6,759 nt of DNA, taken from an uncultured Atopobium sp. GTDB lineage: Bacteria; Actinomycetota; Coriobacteriia; Coriobacteriales; Atopobiaceae. The position numbers were made by a program, and so were the translations under genes. The notes under the pieces are model-generated. The model made no database searches and had not been told where the DNA came from. It worked only from the letters and a program-made list of their open reading frames with translations. Position 1 is the first letter of the stretch, and the number at the start of each line of letters is the position of its first letter. Where the stretch lies: contig CALBBS010000240.1 of the NCBI GenBank assembly GCA_937926845.1, positions 1 to 6,759 of the forward strand, in the 5' to 3' direction. Shown in pieces: positions 5,725 to 6,759 of the stretch.

Positions 5725-6186
5725 ATGATCTATCTGGGAAACTTTAGCTACAACGACGAGCTTGATTCTACTGACAACTACTGTCTTATGCCTTGTATTG
5801 TTGAGGCAGATTCCACAGATCATGCACTTGAGCTTTTCTCGGAGCACCTTATTGAAGTTGCAAAGTCATCTGACCTGCTTGACGGCGCAAAAGAGATTTT
5901 CTTGGATTCCATTGTTGAGCTGGGAGAAGTCCCTACCACTCCTCTGATTGCTCAGTGGCAAAAAATTATGCCTACAGGAGTTGGTCTGTGCAGCATCACC
6001 AGCGCTCTTCCTACACTTGAGTTTGATGATGAGACGGCCAATGCCTATGGCTTCAATGAGCATACTCACGATCATGAGGAAGATGAAGAGGAGCATGAGC
6101 ACGAGGAGTTTGGCGACATCAACGATCTTGACGATGAGCTTCTTGAGGAGCTTGGCCAGGATGAGGAGCCGTTCTTAAGGTTTTAG
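5725..6186 (+). CDS. Uncharacterised acidic protein with a histidine-rich acidic tail
   Basis: I do not recognise a named family with certainty. The 153-residue product has an ordered-looking N-terminal part (about 1-100; MIYLGNFSYNDE, YCLMPCIVEADSTDHALELF, IFLDSIVEL, PLIAQWQK) and a strongly acidic C-terminus. Residues 113-126 hold five His among Asp/Glu (H113, H115, H117, H124, H126), which could bind divalent metal; it resembles the His-rich loops of metal carriers but has no enzyme motif. No signal peptide or membrane segment is seen, so it is probably cytosolic. AAGGAGGT (5713-5720) gives a near-perfect ribosome binding site, arguing for real, efficient translation. It is the only plus-strand gene, divergent from the S component (93-bp gap) and convergent with the ATPase, whose stop codon is 4 bases away. 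It may be an insertion into an ECF gene cluster. Confidence 0.85.
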   Translation: MIYLGNFSYNDELDSTDNYCLMPCIVEADSTDHALELFSEHLIEVAKSSDLLDGAKEIFLDSIVELGEVPTTPLIAQWQKIMPTGVGLCSITSALPTLEFDDETANAYGFNEHTHDHEEDEEEHEHEEFGDINDLDDELLEELGQDEEPFLRF

Positions 6187-6190
6187 TCAC

Positions 6191-6757
6191 CTACTCCGCC
6201 GACCATACCCAAGAGTTTTTAAAGAACTCTGAAGTTGGCTCTGTCAGAGAAATCTGTCCATCAAAAACTAGAGAAACGTTATCAGCAACGCGCGATATCA
6301 ACTGCATGTCGTGCGTTGCTATTACTATGGTTGCACCTTCTGACTGTGCACGAGAAAGCAAATTGACAACAGCATCTTTGGTTGGGGCATCCAAGCCTTT
6401 TGTTGGCTCGTCAAGAATAAGCAGACGCGCTTTTGTAAGCAGTACTTTTACGAGGGCTAAGAGTTGCTGCTGTCCACCTGACAAATCGTATGGATGAGAA
6501 GACATAAGCTTCTGATATGTTGTTCGCGCAAGAAGTCCCGAAGCTTCCAGAAGCTCCTCAACATCCTCATCAGAATAGGCACCACTTTGCTGCCACTGAG
6601 CAAGCTCCTCGCCCACACTTTGGCAGGTAAAGAGTAGCTCGGGATTTTGTGGAATGTATCCTTGGGATTGCTGGAGCTGGTTGTAGATATGTCCGCGCCT
6701 TGGACGGAGAACGCCCGCTGCAAGCTTTAGCAGTGTGGACTTACCTGAGCCGTTGCC
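6191..6757 (-). CDS. ABC transporter ATP-binding protein (ECF/cobalt-type), 5' part outside window
   Basis: This is the ATP-hydrolysing subunit of an ABC importer on the cytoplasmic face of the membrane. 188 codons are visible; the frame is open to the right edge. In order (numbered from the first full visible codon): Walker A GNGSGKST at 1-8, Q-loop GYIPQNPE at 33-40, signature LSGGQQQ at 92-98, Walker B LLILDEP at 112-118, D-loop GLD at 121-123 and the switch His in ATHD (H149). All catalytic motifs are present. The QNPE form of the Q-loop is common in EcfA-type ATPases, and with the S component on the same strand this suggests an ECF importer. Because the upstream part is missing, it could be a single ATPase or the second half of a fused double ATPase. 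A downstream GTG at 6616 is internal and cannot be the true start, as it would lose Walker A. Confidence 0.92.
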   Translation of the reverse strand, partial: GNGSGKSTLLKLAAGVLRPRRGHIYNQLQQSQGYIPQNPELLFTCQSVGEELAQWQQSGAYSDEDVEELLEASGLLARTTYQKLMSSHPYDLSGGQQQLLALVKVLLTKARLLILDEPTKGLDAPTKDAVVNLLSRAQSEGATIVIATHDMQLISRVADNVSLVFDGQISLTEPTSEFFKNSWVWSAE

Positions 6758-6759
6758 GC

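Noticed and set aside
6212..6230. Inverted repeat AGAGTT/AACTCT as a terminator for the convergent pair
   Set aside because: AT-rich 6-bp stem with a 7-base loop, inside the ATPase coding sequence, with no T-run after it on either strand.
6457..6723. 88-codon minus-strand frame
   Set aside because: Other-frame shadow of the ABC ATPase, whose frame carries Walker A, Q-loop and signature motif in register.

Overview
The window comes from a low- to mid-GC Gram-positive-type genome, most likely a member of the Coriobacteriia (Atopobium/Lancefieldella-like). This is judged from overall protein character, the long-form ribosome hibernation factor, the lipoprotein-type binding protein and the ECF-type transporter parts. 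It is an inference without database support. Almost everything is read from the minus strand; one gene (5725-6186) is on the plus strand.

In minus-strand transcription order the layout is as follows. First comes the 3' part of an ABC transporter ATPase, entering from the right edge and ending at 6191. Next is a convergent plus-strand gene for an uncharacterised acidic protein with a His/Asp/Glu tail (5725-6186). It is followed by a multi-spanning membrane protein resembling an ECF transporter substrate-binding (S) component (4870-5631), then comF, a zinc-finger phosphoribosyltransferase-like protein (4027-4776). A 318-base stretch without a credible protein gene lies next (3709-4026). After it come an amino-acid-type extracellular binding lipoprotein (2776-3708), the long-form hibernation promoting factor hpf/raiA (2048-2638), a DegV-family fatty-acid-binding protein overlapping hpf (1030-2058), a rho-independent terminator (978-1015), and a beta-hydroxyacid dehydrogenase running off the left edge (1-954).

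The main discovery is in the 318-base gap. On the minus strand it folds into a multi-helix RNA closed by a perfect 10-bp helix made of its two ends (3983-3992 with 3736-3745). The 5' end of that helix sits exactly where transcription would start from a -10 element TATACT at 3999-4004. Its place between comF and hpf (raiA) matches the known setting of the raiA-motif noncoding RNA, a widespread structured RNA of Bacillota and Actinomycetota. Here a binding-protein gene has come between the RNA and hpf, and no terminator separates the RNA from that gene.

Functionally, hpf (ribosome dimerisation and storage), degV (exogenous fatty acid use) and the RNA fit a stationary-phase or nutrient-limitation theme. 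The ATPase and S component probably belong to one ECF-type vitamin or metal uptake system, interrupted by the plus-strand gene.
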